The notes under the pieces: model-generated
What the model was told of the DNA's origin: nothing
Databases searched by the model: none
The model's input: the letters and a program-made list of their open reading frames with translations, nothing else
Part shown: positions 1 to 9,990 of the stretch, one piece after another
Position numbering within the stretch: position 1 is the first letter of the stretch
Layout: every line of letters begins with the position of its first letter
DNA from: DAOTWA01 sp963702935
GTDB lineage: Bacteria; Chloroflexota; Anaerolineae; Anaerolineales; Anaerolineaceae
NCBI GenBank assembly: GCA_963702935.1
Contig: OY969772.1
Coordinates: forward strand, 1,922,001 to 1,986,000
Direction: 5' to 3'
Length of the DNA: 64,000 nucleotides
Made by a program: the position numbers and the translations under genes

Positions 1-1092
1 TGGGAGCTGGATCAAACATTGGAAAGTGGAGCATTTCGCGTTCATGTCGTTGGCGTGACGCTTCAGCAAGGGGAAGATGGCTATTTCCGCCTGACTTTCG
101 GCGTAGAACGTCCAGATGAGAGCGTGCAGGATGTGATGTTCCGCTGTTCCCAACCCATCTGTTACCAATCGACTACCGTCGATCCCGGCAACAAGCTCAG
201 CTCGATGCTTCATCCGGTTCTCGAGTTAAGCAGTCTCCCAAAGGATCCAATTCTCGTTGAGCTAGGGAACCTGGATTATTCGATTGAGGGTCCATGGGAA
301 GTTGATTGGCAGCCGCTGGCTTTGCGAGAGAACATCCAACCGGCAATCCCGGCCATCCCCTCCGTCCCCCCTACGCAAACCGTGGATTCGTCGCCCACCC
401 CAACGAGCCAGGTTACCCTATCGCCCAGGGAAGCAACAGCGGAAGAAGTACGCGGGCTTTTAGAAAGAGGCTTCCAGATGCTATACGCTCAGCCCGGCTG
501 GGTTCACGTTGTCCATGAAACTATCGAACAGGAAGACACCGAAGATTACCAAAGCGGCAGGCTGTTTGGGCCATCGCATTCCATGGGTGAAACCTGGCAG
601 TACGTAGAACGGGACGGGACGATCAGCAAGGAGGTTTGGATCGAGAAGACGCCAGAGGGTGACGTTTGGCAACAGATAGCCCGGGCTGGAACAAGTGAGG
701 TCAATTTCACCACCGGCACAGCCATGGAAGACGCACAGCTCGAAGCGAAAGCCCAGGTAGAGAATTTGCCCGACCTCATCCTCAGGCCCAATTATGCCAG
801 CGACGTTATACGCGAGGAAACTGTTTTGGAAGGTCAACCTTGCCTGCTGATTACGCTAGCATCCAGGTTTGATCCACCCATTGAAACTACTGGAATAACA
901 CAGCCGGTAGTGCGGACCGAAAGTAAGACCTGGATCGATCAGGAAAGTGGACTGATCCGCATGGTACAGACTGTTTACAAATTGGAGGACGGTACCCGTC
1001 TCACCATACAGACCATGCGTTATCCGGTCAAGGAACGAGTAGAGGAGCCGCCGCAAGAAGTACTGGATTTGCTCCAACGCGTGAATCCGTAA
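1..1092 (+). CDS. 3' part of a secreted-type hypothetical protein with a LolA/RseB-like C-terminal region
   Basis: The frame is open from base 1, so the gene begins before the window; a TTG at 19 is only an internal codon. Residues about 95-135 are a Pro/Thr/Ser-rich linker. The segment after it alternates strands and reads like the one-sided beta-barrel proteins that bind lipids or lipoproteins (LolA/RseB/MucB type): an early YAQPGWVHVVHE strand, then repeated W- and T-rich strands ending with a helix. No catalytic motif is visible. The stop at 1092 is followed by about 640 bases without a credible gene. The fold assignment is an inference from the strand pattern only; no specific function is claimed. 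Confidence 0.6.
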   Translation, partial: WELDQTLESGAFRVHVVGVTLQQGEDGYFRLTFGVERPDESVQDVMFRCSQPICYQSTTVDPGNKLSSMLHPVLELSSLPKDPILVELGNLDYSIEGPWEVDWQPLALRENIQPAIPAIPSVPPTQTVDSSPTPTSQVTLSPREATAEEVRGLLERGFQMLYAQPGWVHVVHETIEQEDTEDYQSGRLFGPSHSMGETWQYVERDGTISKEVWIEKTPEGDVWQQIARAGTSEVNFTTGTAMEDAQLEAKAQVENLPDLILRPNYASDVIREETVLEGQPCLLITLASRFDPPIETTGITQPVVRTESKTWIDQESGLIRMVQTVYKLEDGTRLTIQTMRYPVKERVEEPPQEVLDLLQRVNP

Positions 1093-1735
1093 CTGGTGAG
1101 TAGGGCGGGTGAAGGGGTGGACAGATCTGCCTGTCCTCGATGGGTTCCTTCTCCACCTCGGAACCCGCCTATTGGCAAGAACGGTGGGTTCCGGGGCTAC
1201 CGGCAGAGGAATTCATGCCCGATACTCTTTGCCCCTTCACCCACCCTATAGCTATGAATTACAAAACAATACCTTTCCCGTTTATCATAAATCTTTCCTG
1301 ATATCCAAATTCGCTATACAATCAAATTGTATTTTTCAAATCAATTCTTCTACAGTATCATTCGTGATGTATCAGTGAAAATCCAGCACGAAGTTGCTAT
1401 TTGGATAGAAATGCTCGGCCAAGTCAACCATATGCTATGTCAAATAAGCGTTGAACAGAAAACTTCCTTCCATCACGGTTGTCACTTCACTGGAACATAG
1501 ATATCACCTGTTTCTCTATGATTGATTTTAGCAAAAAGCGAATTGTCATCTTTGATCCTTTTTGGGGAAGTAGGACTAAACCAATGGCTGTGCAGATTTA
1601 ATTAGTCATTGGGGTTGTGGGATAAAAAGGGATTGCCTCAAACATAACCACAAAATCTTTCAACCGGTTGCCAACAATTTGGCAAGTCTCAAAGAGATTT
1701 AAACTACAGAATCGTTGCCTTCGGAGGGACTATCC
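1093..1735. other. Gene-poor spacer, AT-rich toward the Argonaute gene
   Basis: No convincing coding region. An 11-bp inverted repeat (GGGTGAAGGGG at 1107-1117, CCCCTTCACCC at 1232-1242) encloses a GC-rich segment of about 115 bp. From about 1250 the composition turns AT-rich, as in the Argonaute island that follows, so the island boundary probably lies near 1250. Confidence 0.5.
1668..1685. promoter_or_regulatory. Perfect 7-bp inverted repeat upstream of the Argonaute operon
   Basis: TTGCCAA (1668-1674), CAAT spacer, TTGGCAA (1679-1685), about 50 bases before the ATG at 1736. It could be an operator for the Argonaute/nuclease operon. No -35/-10 pair is obvious, so this is tentative. Confidence 0.3.
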
Positions 1736-2226
1736 ATGACACAAGCTGTTCTTCCTACGGAGAAATCCATTACTCTCAATATTGTCCCCGTTACGTTTTC
1801 GAAAAAAGATATAACGATTGGCAGATTGGAGTACAGTAACAAGGACGATTACGTCCGTTTACAGGAGTGGCGCCGACTAACCCATGCATTTCAGATATGA
1901 TTCTCGAGATGGGCAGATCGCAAATATCGCTATCTCGCCGGGAATCCAACCTTTAGGTAAAATAGAGACTGTCGAAGTCCAAAAAAACCTATTGCTCCTA
2001 GGCAGAGCTATACAGCAATCTATATTAAACTGGTTAGCAGAACATCGACCGATCATAAAAGCAGGTAAACGGCTGACTTTTTGGGGGGGACTTACAGATG
2101 CAATGCTTCTTTCCAGTGTCGTAACCAAACTAGGATTAAAAACTATCCCAGGTCTTGATGTTGTTATTCGCTACGATCTAGACACTCGGTTGTTCTGGCC
2201 ACCTGGCGATGACCCTGTGCCATACC

Positions 2227-3420
2227 TAGTGCATGCTCCGACAAGATAAGTGGAGATATGGTATAACAGGTGGCATGAAACCACCGATTTTCGTACGGAC
2301 TTTAACAGATGAAGAGCGAGAGCAACTCGAAGTCGGCCTGCATTCATCCGATGCGTTTGTCTTGCGCCGTTGCCAGATCCTGTTGGCCAGTGCCCGCGGC
2401 CAACATGCCACGACCATCGAACAAAATGTAGGCTGTGATGATGAGACCGTCCGCAAAGTGATCAAAGCCTTCAACGCCACCGGCTTGGCGGTCTTGACCG
2501 CCGGGTCACGGCGGCCCCACCATACCTCGGCCGCCTTTTCCAACGAGCAAACCGACCGGCTCAAAGACTTGCTCCACAAGAGCCCGCGCCAGTATGGCAA
2601 AGCCACCAGTGTCTGGACGCTGGAGCTGGTAGCCGAGGTCAGTTTTGCCGAAGGCTTGACGGCTGAACGGGTCAGTGATGAAACCGTCCGCGCCACTCTG
2701 GAGCGCCTGGGGATCCGTTGGAAACGAGCCAAGGACTGGATCACCAGCCCTGACCCCGAATACGCCCGAAAAAAAAGCTCCGTGACCGGCTGATTGCTCT
2801 GACGGCACGCCATCCGGATTGGGTGATCGGGTTTCAAGACGAAGTCTGGTGGAGCCGCTTCACCCAGCCGCACTTGCACACCTGGTCGGTGGACGACAAA
2901 CCCTGGCGCCTGGTGGAACAAACGCCCCTGTCCAAGGAAGACACGCCCAAAGCCTTGGCGTGTTACGGGCTCTTGCTGCACCACTGCCCGCAGGCAGCCG
3001 GGAAGTGGCGGGAGGAAACCTGGTTGCGGTTTGTGGATGGCCGTCCGGTGAGTGGGATCACGCTTCAATACCTGGCCTGGTGTTGCGATAAGTTGCAAGC
3101 GATGGGCAAGCGCGTGTTGATCCTGGTGTGGGATAATGCCTCCTGGCATATTAGCCGAGCCGTGCAAGATTGGATCCGGGCCCATAACCAGGAAATTAAA
3201 CAGCAGGGACACGGGGTTCGGATTTATGTCTGCCCCTTGCCGATTAAAAGTCCTTGGTTGAATCCGATTGAACCCAAGTGGGTGCATGGCAAGCGGCGGG
3301 TGGTGGAACCCGAGGCTACGCTTCCCCCCTCGGTCTTGGAAGAACGCGTTTGTGCGGCTTTGGGTTGCTCGCAGGAACCTCATCTGACCCTTTCCGATAA
3401 TGTTTCCTGATTATGCACTA
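2227..3420 (+). mobile_element. IS630-family insertion inside the Argonaute gene, TA target duplication
   Basis: Both ends read CTAGTGCAT inward: the left end at 2226-2234 and its reverse complement at 3413-3421. The TA at 2227-2228 is repeated at 3419-3420, as expected for IS630/Tc1-type insertion, leaving an element of about 1190 bp. Excision with loss of one TA joins the Leu codon CTA to GGA and keeps the Argonaute frame, so the boundary is well supported. GC content is clearly higher than the surrounding gene. Confidence 0.85.
2275..3410 (+). CDS. IS630-family DDE transposase, two frames joined by a likely programmed -1 frameshift
   Basis: The first frame (2275-2793) carries the helix-turn-helix regions that bind the IS ends. 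The second (read from about 2776 to 3410) carries the catalytic DDE core: GFQDEVWW (first Asp), LVWDNASWH (second Asp) and SPWLNPIEPKW (Glu). The frames join at a run of eight A (2769-2776); in the zero frame this is A AAA AAA G, a classical -1 slippery site, and slipping there gives a 378-residue fusion. Frameshift-expressed transposases are known in IS630 members, so the element may be intact. A plain homopolymer error is the alternative. ATG 2275 follows AGGTGG. Confidence 0.85.
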
Positions 3421-5280
3421 GGACTAGTAATCGATCTAAGTACAGCAAATGTAATTGACCTCTCGGTAGCCCAACTACTTGATTTGGGAGTAGATGTAAT
3501 CGGAAAATATGTATGCCGACATGAGGAGAGTAGACAAGACTATCTACGCCCACGCTTAGGCTTGATCGGTATGATCAATCAGATATCTGACGATCACATA
3601 TTGCTGACTGACACAGATGGAATAAACGAGATAGCTACTTCTGATGCTTTTTCTAGAACCAAGAGCGGAATATCTTGATGAAGTAATTACTAAGGTTTAT
3701 GGAACTCAGGCCAATCGCGTGTTATCTAAACTCAGAGAAATTTGTGGTCCCCTAAGCACTGCGCCTGCCAAACTTGAAAGAATAAAGCAGACTTTGAATG
3801 GCTTGAAGGAAAAGCACCCCATCATCTTAGGGGGTGATGTTCAGGCAGAGTTTGGCAATCTGCTTTCAATTGGGAACCCACTTTTCCCAACTGTTATTAC
3901 TACAACTCGCCCAAATTTCCTATTTGGTCCACAAGGACGTAATTCTGGACCTTATCCTGATATTGGTATTCAGAACTGGGGACCATTCAAGTACTCCTAT
4001 CATACTCGTAATACTCCTGTAATCGGAGTTGTTTGCGAAGCTCAATACCGGGGACGAGTGGATCAGTTCATCAAACTGCTAAGAGATGGATTTTCTGAAG
4101 AAGCCTGGCAGAATGCTATAAGTTGGCAGAAAAATAAATCCCTCAATCCTTTTCAAGGTGGGCTTATTGGCAAATTCCGATTAACACGAGTTGATCTTCA
4201 ATTTGAAGAGGCAAAAGGAGTCACTGCAAAAGATTACCACGATGCTGTAGAGAGATTATTAACAAGGGTGCCAAAGGGAATTGATTTAGCCATTGTCCAA
4301 ACCAGAGATGCTTTTACCCGATTGCGCGGAAATAATAATCCCTATTTCGTTACAAAAGCCGCGTTCATGGAAGCTGGAATCCCCGTCCAAGCGATCAAGA
4401 TAGAAAATATGGAAACCAATGACTATCAATTAGCCTATATCCTCAACAACATAGCCTTAGCCAGTTATGCGAAACTCGACGGCACTCCTTGGGTAATTTC
4501 TACACCCGGCCCAGCTACACATGAATTGATAATCGGGCTCGGATATACCGAAGTTGCAGAAGGCCGCCTCGGCGAAAAAATACGGTATGTAGGGATTACC
4601 ACTTTGTTTCAAGGAGATGGGCGCTATCTTCTATGGGGGTTAACGCGAGAAGTGGAATTTGATAGCTACGTGACAGCCTTACTTGATAATCTCCAAACAA
4701 CGATCCAATATGTGAAAGAAGAGAACAATTGGCAAGTTGGTGATAGTGTACGCCTGATCTTTCATGTCTATAAACCATTAAAGAATGTAGAAATAGAATC
4801 TATCAAGAAATTGGTTCAAGGTCTGACGTTGGACCAATATCGAGTGGAGTATGCATTTCTGGACATTTCGGAGTATCACATGTACCAGATCTTTGATCCA
4901 GCACAAAAGGGAAAAGAGTATAAATCCGATCTTAAGGGAAAAGGTGTTCCGATACGAGGGATATGTTATCAACTGAGCAACTGGCTTGGTCTTCTTCAAC
5001 TCACCGGGCCAAATGAACTCAAGACAGGGTATCAAGGTATACCGAAACCACTACTTGTGGAATTGCATCCCGATTCCGATTTCAAAGACATGACCTATTT
5101 GTTGCGGCAGATATACCATTTCACGTATATGTCCTGGCAAAATTTCTTTCCTGCATCTGAACCTGTCACTATCCTCTACTCACGATTTATAGCTCGAATG
5201 TTAGGAAACCTAAGAACCATCGAAGGATGGAGTAGTAAAGTGATTTCGGTAGGTAGTCTAAAGGATAGAAGGTGGTTCTT

Positions 5281-6471
5281 ATGACAACACAATATTTTCT
5301 TAGAGAACGAAGAAAAGAACTAATAGCCCAATTGAAGAAGGATTTCGAAAATGCAAGGGTCCATTCAAAAGGGTTTGTATTACGTTTATTGGGGTCAGTA
5401 GAGATAAAAAATGTACTAGAGATCAATGGTTTTGACTTTACTTCACTTGCAAATGATATTAAATACGGAGGTTCCCCCTATTTAGCCTATTTGGGGTTTG
5501 GAATCGGATCTGGTTACTCTAACAGCTTGGAGCAACCAGTTATAGATGCCTTCATCGCCGGACTTCACCGTCTACAAGGAAAGAACCAAAGCGGTTTACA
5601 AGAATTTTTAACAGATGATGTTGCAGTTCTTGGGGTTGCCGATGGGATAGCCAGATTAGGAAATCTTCAAATAGAGTCAGTAATTTCATCAAAAGAATGG
5701 TTTCTCAATCTTCTCAATGAATTTCCACCCAAAAGCCTCTGGTCAAACCGTCTACGTGATTTAGCCGGAGATTTATTAGATGACCGTGGACGGCTAAGGG
5801 GAAAAATAGTAGAAGAAGATCCGGTCAGACTTGCATTAGAATTATCTCTACGTGATTCCTGGCCATATCCTTTTCGTAACTCGGTATACCCAGACCAAAA
5901 AAGCAGAAATGACCTATTAAAAAGTTTATTAGTCGATTTGATCCCACGCCAGGGAGATATCGAATTAATTTGCGTGTGGCATAAAGCACTTGATCTTCTG
6001 ATCGATAAGTCTGTTGAAGCATTAACACCTTCAATATCAGATATTACACACATCTTACAAAGGACTCAACACTCTTTCAAACGTTGGGTATGGGATGAGA
6101 ATTCCCGACGGGGGCAAACTGATCCTGCCCATTGGTTAATAGATAATGAACTTCACGTTCAATCCTTCCTCTGGGCAGTTTTATACCCGATCTTTGGGCA
6201 GGACATCGTCGACGAAAAATATTTACCCAGCTATGGTCAAGTTCAGCCTCGATTCGATCTAGGCATCATAAAGTTAAAGCTTATTATTGAAGTTAAGGTT
6301 GTGCGCGAACGTGGAGATTTCGCAAAGATTGAGGAGGAGATAGCCGGTGATTTGGGGTTATATTTCAAAGAGACCGATCAATTCGACCGTATGGTTATTT
6401 ATATATATGATGACTGCAACATCTATTATCCAGAACGTTACGACGCGCTTGTAAATGCTTTAAAGAGTTGA
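5281..6471 (+). CDS. Argonaute-associated PD-(D/E)XK nuclease (BPAN-like effector)
   Basis: 396 residues. Its ATG overlaps the Argonaute stop (ATGA, 5281-5284), so translation is coupled. The N-terminal two thirds are helical and not recognised; they presumably contact the Argonaute. The C-terminal third has a PD-(D/E)XK nuclease core: ELHVQSFLWAVL, a long strand-turn, RFDLGI (Asp) and LIIEVKVV (E-x-K). In long-B Argonaute systems such nucleases (BPAN) degrade cell DNA once the guide-loaded Argonaute finds invader nucleic acid, giving abortive infection. The gene itself is intact. With the upstream partner broken it may be silent, or may be selected to stay off. Low GC, like the Argonaute gene. 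Confidence 0.8.
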   Translation: MTTQYFLRERRKELIAQLKKDFENARVHSKGFVLRLLGSVEIKNVLEINGFDFTSLANDIKYGGSPYLAYLGFGIGSGYSNSLEQPVIDAFIAGLHRLQGKNQSGLQEFLTDDVAVLGVADGIARLGNLQIESVISSKEWFLNLLNEFPPKSLWSNRLRDLAGDLLDDRGRLRGKIVEEDPVRLALELSLRDSWPYPFRNSVYPDQKSRNDLLKSLLVDLIPRQGDIELICVWHKALDLLIDKSVEALTPSISDITHILQRTQHSFKRWVWDENSRRGQTDPAHWLIDNELHVQSFLWAVLYPIFGQDIVDEKYLPSYGQVQPRFDLGIIKLKLIIEVKVVRERGDFAKIEEEIAGDLGLYFKETDQFDRMVIYIYDDCNIYYPERYDALVNALKS

Positions 6472-6672
6472 GACCGCATTGAAGACGTGGTTATAGTTCG
6501 TCGGCCAAGCATGATCCCCGATCGGAACCAGAGAAAGGGTGGATAACGACTTTTCGAGATGAGTGGGTAGGACGGATGGTGGGGCAGGTCTGCCCATCTT
6601 CGACGAACTCGTTCTCCAGCCCGGAACCCAACCAAGCGCAGCAGGAAGAAAACACGTCCTCTTCCAATTTCT

Positions 6673-7314
6673 CTACAGCGCATCCTTCACCCAACGGATC
6701 TCCTCCCCCTCCCCCAGATTCCTCTTTCGCCACTGCTTGCACTGCTCCGCCAGGCGGCCGGCGTACACATAATAATCCGGCTCGTGGCGCCGCTGCCGCT
6801 CGTACAGCACGTACGGCCCCAGCTTCTCCCACGCCTTGGCGATCATGGGATGCATCCACGGCATGAGAATCTCCTCCGGGATCCAGCCGGACTGCGTCAA
6901 AAAGGCCACGTGGTCCAGCGAGTTGAGCACTTTCTTGACGGAATCGCGGCCCTCCTTCGACAGCCCGGCGATGCCGGCCTGCGGATCCTCCGGCAGGTTC
7001 TGGAAGATCCAGCGCCGCGCCGCCACGTTTTCGGCGGAGTTCAGCTCGCCGAAGAGCTGGTTGGCCACCTCCATGTGGCGCGTGCTGGAGACCTCGGACA
7101 GCTCGCGATGGGCCACGAAGGCCGCCCCGAACACGCCCGCCGCCGTCACCGCCGTGCCGATGGCTTCCGTCATCAGCCAGAAATCCGCGTGGATTTGGAA
7201 CAGCTCCAACGTTCCCCAAAACAGGACCAGCCCGATCAGGCCAAAGAACAGGCCGAAGACCACGATTCCCAGGAACAACAACAGCGTCGAATAATGCGAG
7301 AGGTTCTTTTTCAT
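6673..7314 (-). CDS. Membrane-anchored protein, DUF4760-like
   Basis: 213 residues with two N-terminal transmembrane helices (about residues 10-35 and 44-65, the second with TEAIGTAVTAAGVFGAAF) followed by a soluble helical domain containing a RRWIFQNLP motif and several conserved Trp/Tyr residues. This layout matches DUF4760-type proteins of unknown role. It lies 27 bases downstream of the alcohol dehydrogenase on the same strand and may share its transcript. No enzymatic motif is seen. Confidence 0.65.
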   Translation of the reverse strand: MKKNLSHYSTLLLFLGIVVFGLFFGLIGLVLFWGTLELFQIHADFWLMTEAIGTAVTAAGVFGAAFVAHRELSEVSSTRHMEVANQLFGELNSAENVAARRWIFQNLPEDPQAGIAGLSKEGRDSVKKVLNSLDHVAFLTQSGWIPEEILMPWMHPMIAKAWEKLGPYVLYERQRRHEPDYYVYAGRLAEQCKQWRKRNLGEGEEIRWVKDAL

Positions 7315-7341
7315 GCGGGCCGCCTCCAGGGCGCCTGGCGT

Positions 7342-8380
7342 TTAAAAGCGGTCGATGACCGTCACACCCGTCCCCCGGAACTCGTCCATGCGCGCCAGCT
7401 CTTCCAGGGAGTTCCTCCAGGCGGATGGTCTTGCCCAGCAGCTTCTGCGGCTGGAGCTTGCCGGAGAGGATCATGGCCAGCATGGCGGGGTACTCGTGGG
7501 CCTGCATGCCGTGGCTGCCCAGGATTTCCAGCTCGTTGGCGATGACCCTGTCCATGGGCACGGAGGGGTGGTGCTGGTCGCCCAGCATCAGCCCCACCTG
7601 CACGTGCTTGCCGCGCTTGCGCAGGCAGGCGATGGAATTGAAGCAGGTCGTCGGGCTGCCCAGCGCGTCGATGGAGACGTGCGCGCCGCCCTGGGTGATC
7701 TCCCGCACGCTCTCCACCACCCCTTCGTGCGTGGCGTCCACCGTGGCCGCCGCGCCGATGGAGCGCGCGAAAGCGAGCTTCTCCGCGCTGATGTCCACGG
7801 CCACCACGTTGGCCCCCAGCGCGCTGGCGATCATGATGGCCGAGAGGCCCACCCCGCCGCAGCCGTGCACCGCCACCCACTGCCCACCCGTCACCCGGCC
7901 CTGGTGCACCAGCGCCCGAAACGAGGTGGCGAAGCGGCAGCCCAGGCTGGCGGCGGTCACGTCGTCCAGCCCGTCCGGCAGGCGCACCAGGTTGGCGTCG
8001 GCGTAATCGATGGCCACGTATTCGGCGAAGGATCCCCACCCGGTGAAGCCCGGCTGGAACTGGTGGTCGCACACCTGCTGGTTGCCCGACTCGCACTGTG
8101 GGCAGGCGCCGCACCCGCACACGAAGGGCAGCGTGACGCGCTCGCCCACCCGCCAGCGGGTGACCTGCTTGCCGGTGGCTTCCACCACGCCGGCCAGCTC
8201 GTGACCGGGCACGTGCGGCAGGCGGATGTCCGGGTCGTGGCCCATCCAGCCGTGCCAGTCGCTGCGGCACAGGCCGGTGGCCTTCACGCGCAAGACCACT
8301 CCGCGCGCGCTGGGCGTCGGGTCGGGCACGTTCTGGATGCTCAAGGGTGCGGCAAATTGTGTGAAGACGGCTGCTTTCAA
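7342..8380 (-). CDS. Zinc-dependent alcohol dehydrogenase (MDR family), frameshifted near the C-terminus
   Basis: About 345 residues after correcting one base. The start is TTG at 8380 with GGGGAGG just upstream. The catalytic zinc site includes CRSDWHGWMGHD and GHELAGVVE; the structural zinc has the four-Cys pattern CGCGACPQCESGNQQVC; the Rossmann fold has GCGGVGLS. The reading frame breaks near 7413; after removing one base the C-terminus reads EELARMDEFRGTGVTVIDRF, the usual end of this family, stopping at 7342. It oxidises alcohols or reduces aldehydes with NAD(P); the substrate cannot be told. The break could be a sequencing insertion, since everything else is conserved. Confidence 0.85.
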
Positions 8381-8395
8381 GGATACCTCCCCAAT

Positions 8396-9148
8396 TCAAG
8401 ATGATTTGCTCAGCGCCCAGATCATAAATGGGCTTTTCTCTGCATCGAAGGCGGCGCGCTGGTAATCGCCGTAGAGGGCCTCGACCCGCCAGCCCAGCGC
8501 GCCGGCCAGCGTCTCGAAGCCCTCGCGAGTGTGCACGGAAAATTGCAAGTCCACGAAGCGCTTGGCCTGCATGCACCCATCCGGGGCGTAGATCTCGTAG
8601 AATTGCGCGCCGCGGACCAGCGCAGCGCCTGCGTCATAATGCTCGACGGACGAGAAGAACAGCGAGCCGCCCCCCCCGGGCAGGGCGAGCCTGCTCCGCA
8701 CGTGAAGCTGGCCGTCGACGCTCTTGAGGCGCACGGCCGGGTTGTGCAAGATACAGATGAAGCGCCCCCCGTCGCTCAGGTGGGAACGGATGGCCGCCAG
8801 GCAGGCGCGCTGCGCCTCCGGCCGGGTGATCTCCGAGAAAGAATTGAAAGGGAAGAGGATCAAATCGAACTGCTGCGGCAGGCGGAAATCGGTGGCGTCC
8901 AGGGCGTAGACGGGCGCCGTTAGCCCCTGCGCTTGCAGCTTGCGGCGCAGCACCGCCAGCATCTCCGGAGAGCTGTCCAGGCAAGAGAGCGGCACCCCGG
9001 CCCGCAGCAAGGGGACGGACAGCCGCCCGGTGCCGGAGGTCAGCTCCAGCACCTTGCACCGCCCCTGCGCTTCCTGGAGGAAGAAGGCCACGTCCAGGTC
9101 GGTCTGCACGTAAACGTCGTAAAGCTCGGCAATTTGAGAGTAATCCAT
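8396..9148 (-). CDS. Class I SAM-dependent methyltransferase
   Basis: 250 residues. Motif I is VLELTSGTGRLSVPL, followed by the acidic CLDSSPEML (binds the ribose of SAM) and DLILFPFNSF (motif post-II). The order and size fit small-molecule methyltransferases of the Methyltransf_25/11 type. It lies 15 bases upstream of the dehydrogenase and 38 bases downstream of a second methyltransferase, all on the minus strand, which suggests one transcript. The methyl acceptor is unknown. Confidence 0.85.
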   Translation of the reverse strand: MDYSQIAELYDVYVQTDLDVAFFLQEAQGRCKVLELTSGTGRLSVPLLRAGVPLSCLDSSPEMLAVLRRKLQAQGLTAPVYALDATDFRLPQQFDLILFPFNSFSEITRPEAQRACLAAIRSHLSDGGRFICILHNPAVRLKSVDGQLHVRSRLALPGGGGSLFFSSVEHYDAGAALVRGAQFYEIYAPDGCMQAKRFVDLQFSVHTREGFETLAGALGWRVEALYGDYQRAAFDAEKSPFMIWALSKSS

Positions 9149-9186
9149 TTAACCCTCCCACGCACGCCCCGGGCGCCCCAGAGCCA

Positions 9187-9990
9187 CTACGCCTTACACG
9201 CGCTAACGATGCTCCAGATGCCCCTGGCGTAGGCGGTTTGAATATCCTCAAACCCGGCGCCCTCCAGCAGGGACTTGAGCTCCGCCTGAGTGAACGAGCC
9301 TACCCCGTACAGGCGGCGGAACAGCCGGCTCTGCCAGGCCGCCGCCCGGCCCGCCTCCCGCCGGAAGACGGCCAGCACCACCCGCCGCCCCGGGCGCAGC
9401 GCGGCGCCCACCTCCGCCAGCACGCGGCCCGGATCGGCGAAGAGGTGCAAGGCCCCGCAGCAGAAAGCCGCGTCCAGGCTATTTGCCTGGATAGGAAGAG
9501 CGGCCGCGTCGGCGCGGGCCAGCGCCAGGTTGGGGAGGCCCTCCTGCGCCGCGCGATGGCCGGCGTGCTCTAACATAGCCCAGGAAAGATCCACGCCGAT
9601 GACCCAGCCCTCGCGCAGCTCGCGCGCCAGGGGCCGGGCGTAGACCCCCGGGCCGCAGGCCAGGTTGAGGGCCACGCGCGCCCCGTCCAGTCCGGCGGCG
9701 GCGAAGATCAGCTCGCGCTCGCGCTCGAAAGGCAGGCGAGCGGCCAGCTCGAACAAGGGGTTGCGCCGCCACCAGCGGCTCTCGTAGATGCGCGCCACCG
9801 GCGCGGCCTCCATCAATGCCTGCGCCAGCCCGCGCGAAGACGCTGCGGAGGGCAGGAAATCGACGATCCCGTCGCGCAGCGGGTAGGACGCCGCGCAGCC
9901 CGCGCACTTCAGCTCGGAGGCGAGCTGCGGGCCAAGCGCCAGGGGCGTTCCACACGCCGGGCAGCGGAAGGGCAAGGCTTGATTTTGCAT
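9187..9990 (-). CDS. Methyltransferase with N-terminal zinc ribbon (Trm112-like domain)
   Basis: The ATG at 9990 was preferred because the zinc ribbon begins right after it: CPACGTPL and CAGCAASYPLRDGIVDFLP, the Trm112-like head seen in many methyltransferases. A class I SAM fold follows (ALNLACGPGVYARPLA, IGVDLSWAML, AAFCCGALHLFADP). Length 267. It probably methylates a small molecule or lipid; the family is too broad to be specific. Confidence 0.85.
   Translation of the reverse strand: MQNQALPFRCPACGTPLALGPQLASELKCAGCAASYPLRDGIVDFLPSAASSRGLAQALMEAAPVARIYESRWWRRNPLFELAARLPFERERELIFAAAGLDGARVALNLACGPGVYARPLARELREGWVIGVDLSWAMLEHAGHRAAQEGLPNLALARADAAALPIQANSLDAAFCCGALHLFADPGRVLAEVGAALRPGRRVVLAVFRREAGRAAAWQSRLFRRLYGVGSFTQAELKSLLEGAGFEDIQTAYARGIWSIVSACKA

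Larger units (their letters stand above)
1736..5284 (+). pseudogene. Long-B prokaryotic Argonaute (inactive PIWI), disrupted by an IS630 element and two frameshifts
   Basis: ATG at 1736 follows a GGAGGG ribosome-binding site. Removing 2229-3420 (IS plus one TA copy), one base near 1885-1893 and one T in the T-run near 3650 gives a continuous 784-residue protein. The N-terminal region lies before the IS. The MID region (about 4280-4430) has the conserved pattern Y-x3-K-x2-F-x3-GIPVQ. The PIWI region (about 4480-5260) has GTPWVIS, THELIIGLG, FQGDGRYLLW and a final PVTILYSR strand. At the first catalytic Asp the sequence has Gly (IIGLG instead of IIGID) and the RDG-type Asp is absent, so target cleavage is not expected. 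Inactive long-B pAgos act as guide-directed sensors for a separate effector; here that is the overlapping nuclease gene. Either a dead gene or a recent knock-out; part of the damage may be assembly error. Confidence 0.85.

Noticed and set aside
1109..1378. 89-codon frame after the first gene
   Set aside because: No ribosome-binding site, no recognisable pattern, and it spans the GC shift at the island edge.
6491..7340. Long open frame continuing past the alcohol dehydrogenase
   Set aside because: Its translation there is a Gly/Arg/Pro-rich shadow of the DUF4760-like gene; the dehydrogenase ends at 7342 after a one-base shift.
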